DNA from: Syntrophomonadaceae bacterium
GTDB taxonomy: Bacteria > Bacillota > Dethiobacteria > DTU022
NCBI GenBank assembly: GCA_007129055.1
Contig: SKWE01000262.1
Span: forward strand, 1 to 6,557
Direction: 5' to 3'
DNA length: 6,557 nt
Part shown: positions 5,215-6,557 of the stretch, piece after piece
Layout of the letters: each line of letters opens with the position of its first letter
How positions within the stretch are numbered: the stretch's first letter is position 1
Notes under the pieces: generated by a model
What the model was told of the DNA's origin: nothing
The model's input: only the letters and a program-made list of their open reading frames with translations
Database searches by the model: none
Translations under genes and position numbers: made by a program

Positions 5215-6557
5215 TTAACCGGGGAAAATTGTACCCTTATTCATAACATCCTGCGGGTCAAATGCTTTTTTAAGTGTCTCAAGAATGTAATAGGAAGAGC
5301 CGTATTCATCTTTAATCCAGGCGGTTCTGTGTTTGCCTACACCGTGGTGGTGGCACATTGATCCGCCGGCTTTAATCGTTTCTTCAACAATAATTTTTTT
5401 AATCGGATGGTGATATTTTACAATTTCTTCTTCCGGTTTGCAGTCAACAACATTGTAATAATGGACGAAGTAAAGGTTGGTTCCGTTGATATAACTGTGC
5501 GAAGAATGGCCGCCAACCAGGGTCATGTCCGGTATTTCGTTGCGAATTCTTTCAACGCAAACATCATAGATTTTGTTTATTGTTTCCCAGTCAGCAGATA
5601 TTTCTGTCGTGTTGCCCATATTTTTTGTTTCAATAATTTCTGTTCTTTCTGCTTCAATGTCTGTTGCATCCCAGTTCAGGTTGTCAAACCAGGTTTGGAT
5701 GTATGGGGTGTCTACCTTAACACATTCATCATAAGCGCCAACTATTTCTTCAATAGCTTCTGCTGTAGCTTCTGCAATCTTTTTTGGGCCTTCGGCCATC
5801 AGGATCAGCACGCACTTGTCATTGGCAAAATGGGAGAAATGATAAGCACCATCTTCCCGGTCATAGAGACGGGCAACGGAAGGTTTATAGCCGTTAACCA
5901 TAATTTCACGCAAAATTTCAAACCCAGTTTTCATTTTCTCCAGGGTATAGCCTAAGAGGATATTATTTTCGGGCATAAACTTAAATATTTTTACAGTTAC
6001 TTCTGTAATGAAACATAGCGCACCTTCATTGCCTATCACTACGTGCCGGATGTCGGGTCCTGCCGCCCTGCGTGGAACGTTTTTAATCCTGGTTATTTCT
6101 CCGTTGGGGAAAACAGCCTCCAGCCCGACAACCATATCCTCAATGCCGCCATAGAGGGTGGAGAACTGACCAATACTGCGGGTGGCAACCAGTCCTCCCA
6201 GCTGGGCCAGCGGCTTAGACTGGGGAGAATGTCCCGTGGTAAAGCCCTTTTCACGCAGATGATCTTCAAGAACCTGCAAGGGGGTGCCGCACTGGCAGGT
6301 CGCCTGCATGTTGCAGGGGTCAATCTTAATTATTTCATTCATTTCCGATCCGTCAAGAACAATCGAGTTTTCAACGCTTGTTTCAAGGCCACCTTCAGTG
6401 GCAGTGTGGCCGGTACGGGGAACTACATTGACTCCATTGCCGCTGGCAAATTTCAATACAGCTGCAACCTGGGAGCTGTCCCGGGGATAAACTACGGCAG
6501 CCGGGATTGGCTGAGTGTAAACTCCGTGCAGCTCCTCAAATCTTCTAAACCTGTCTA
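5215..6557 (-). CDS. FAD-binding oxidoreductase of the VAO/PCMH family, alkyl-DHAP synthase-like (5' partial)
   Basis: This flavoprotein probably oxidises a hydroxy acid or related substrate and reduces the ETF encoded downstream. The frame stays open to the window edge: upstream of TTG 6456 it reads RFRRFEELHG...QPIPAAVVYPRDSSQVAAV, the normal lead-in of a PCMH FAD domain, so 6456 is not the start. About 446 residues are visible, with perhaps a few tens missing. FAD-domain marks by visible residue: VVPRTGHTATEGG at 44-56, TGHSPQSKPLAQLGGLVATRS near 107-127, LYGGIEDMVVGLEAVFPNGE near 134-153 and GNEGALCFITEVTVKI near 175-190. The C-terminus carries GGSMCHHHGVGKHR (397-410) and FDPQDVMNKGTIFPG (432-446). 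The order and the HHHGVGK motif match alkylglycerone-phosphate synthase and its bacterial relatives better than GlcD. A Cys cluster (81, 87, 89) is unusual. The gene leads the FAD/etfB/etfA operon, which points to a dehydrogenase rather than ether-lipid synthesis. Substrate unknown. Confidence 0.85.
   Translation of the reverse strand, partial: DRFRRFEELHGVYTQPIPAAVVYPRDSSQVAAVLKFASGNGVNVVPRTGHTATEGGLETSVENSIVLDGSEMNEIIKIDPCNMQATCQCGTPLQVLEDHLREKGFTTGHSPQSKPLAQLGGLVATRSIGQFSTLYGGIEDMVVGLEAVFPNGEITRIKNVPRRAAGPDIRHVVIGNEGALCFITEVTVKIFKFMPENNILLGYTLEKMKTGFEILREIMVNGYKPSVARLYDREDGAYHFSHFANDKCVLILMAEGPKKIAEATAEAIEEIVGAYDECVKVDTPYIQTWFDNLNWDATDIEAERTEIIETKNMGNTTEISADWETINKIYDVCVERIRNEIPDMTLVGGHSSHSYINGTNLYFVHYYNVVDCKPEEEIVKYHHPIKKIIVEETIKAGGSMCHHHGVGKHRTAWIKDEYGSSYYILETLKKAFDPQDVMNKGTIFPG

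Noticed and set aside
5407..5955. 182-codon plus-strand open frame opposite the FAD oxidoreductase
   Set aside because: Its translation is rich in Phe, Asn, Cys and Val with no recognisable family, while the opposite strand carries strong conserved motifs; it is an antisense shadow.
6303..6317. Small inverted repeat CCTGCA/TGCAGG with a 3-base loop in the FAD gene
   Set aside because: Only 6 bp, inside conserved coding sequence, with no T-run; within chance expectation for a window this size.
6454..6456. TTG at 6456 as the start of the FAD oxidoreductase
   Set aside because: The frame is open for 33 more codons to the window edge, and these read as the normal lead-in to a PCMH FAD domain.
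6477..6515. Covalent 8-alpha-histidyl FAD attachment via the His in PRTGHTATEGG
   Set aside because: Coordinates here do not contain the His itself (near 6397-6405). Aligned by eye, it sits one residue before the His used by berberine-bridge-type enzymes, matching a Gly of the non-covalent family, so covalent flavin is not supported.
5215..6557. Assignment as a true ether-lipid alkyl-DHAP synthase
   Set aside because: Motifs match that family, but the operon with etfB and etfA points to an ETF-reducing dehydrogenase; left as alkyl-DHAP synthase-like.

Overview
The window holds two compact gene sets facing each other. The plus-strand set (positions 1 to about 3340) is the end of a quaternary-amine/compatible-solute ABC transporter operon (OpuC/ProX/OpuBB type), followed closely by a proline racemase-family enzyme. 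The minus-strand set (about 6557 down to 3380) is a VAO-type FAD oxidoreductase, then EtfB, then EtfA. The two sets converge on a 39-base gap at 3341-3379, where a candidate terminator lies. Both outer genes are cut by the window edges: the substrate-binding protein on the left lacks its N-terminus and the flavoprotein on the right lacks its start. No stretch over 300 bases is gene-free. I saw no tRNA, rRNA, CRISPR array, IS element or riboswitch. Any promoters for the two operons must lie outside the window.

The likely source is an anaerobic or facultative Gram-positive of the Clostridia type. This rests on the purine-rich Shine-Dalgarno sequences (GAGGTG, GGGAGG, GGGTGAT), the moderate GC content by eye, the tight operons, and the pairing of an ETF with a dedicated flavoprotein dehydrogenase. 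It is an inference; no marker gene fixes the taxon.

Working hypothesis: the transporter imports a betaine- or proline-like compound and the racemase/epimerase inverts its alpha carbon. The FAD enzyme then oxidises an acid or its derivative and passes electrons to the EtfAB pair, which is sequence-divergent. Each family call is well supported by motifs. The link between the two converging operons is only proximity, and the substrate cannot be read from the sequence. The flavoprotein most resembles alkylglycerone-phosphate (alkyl-DHAP) synthase, yet sits in an ETF operon, and its EtfA partner has changes at flavin-contact positions. This FAD/EtfB/EtfA module is the part most worth a second look.
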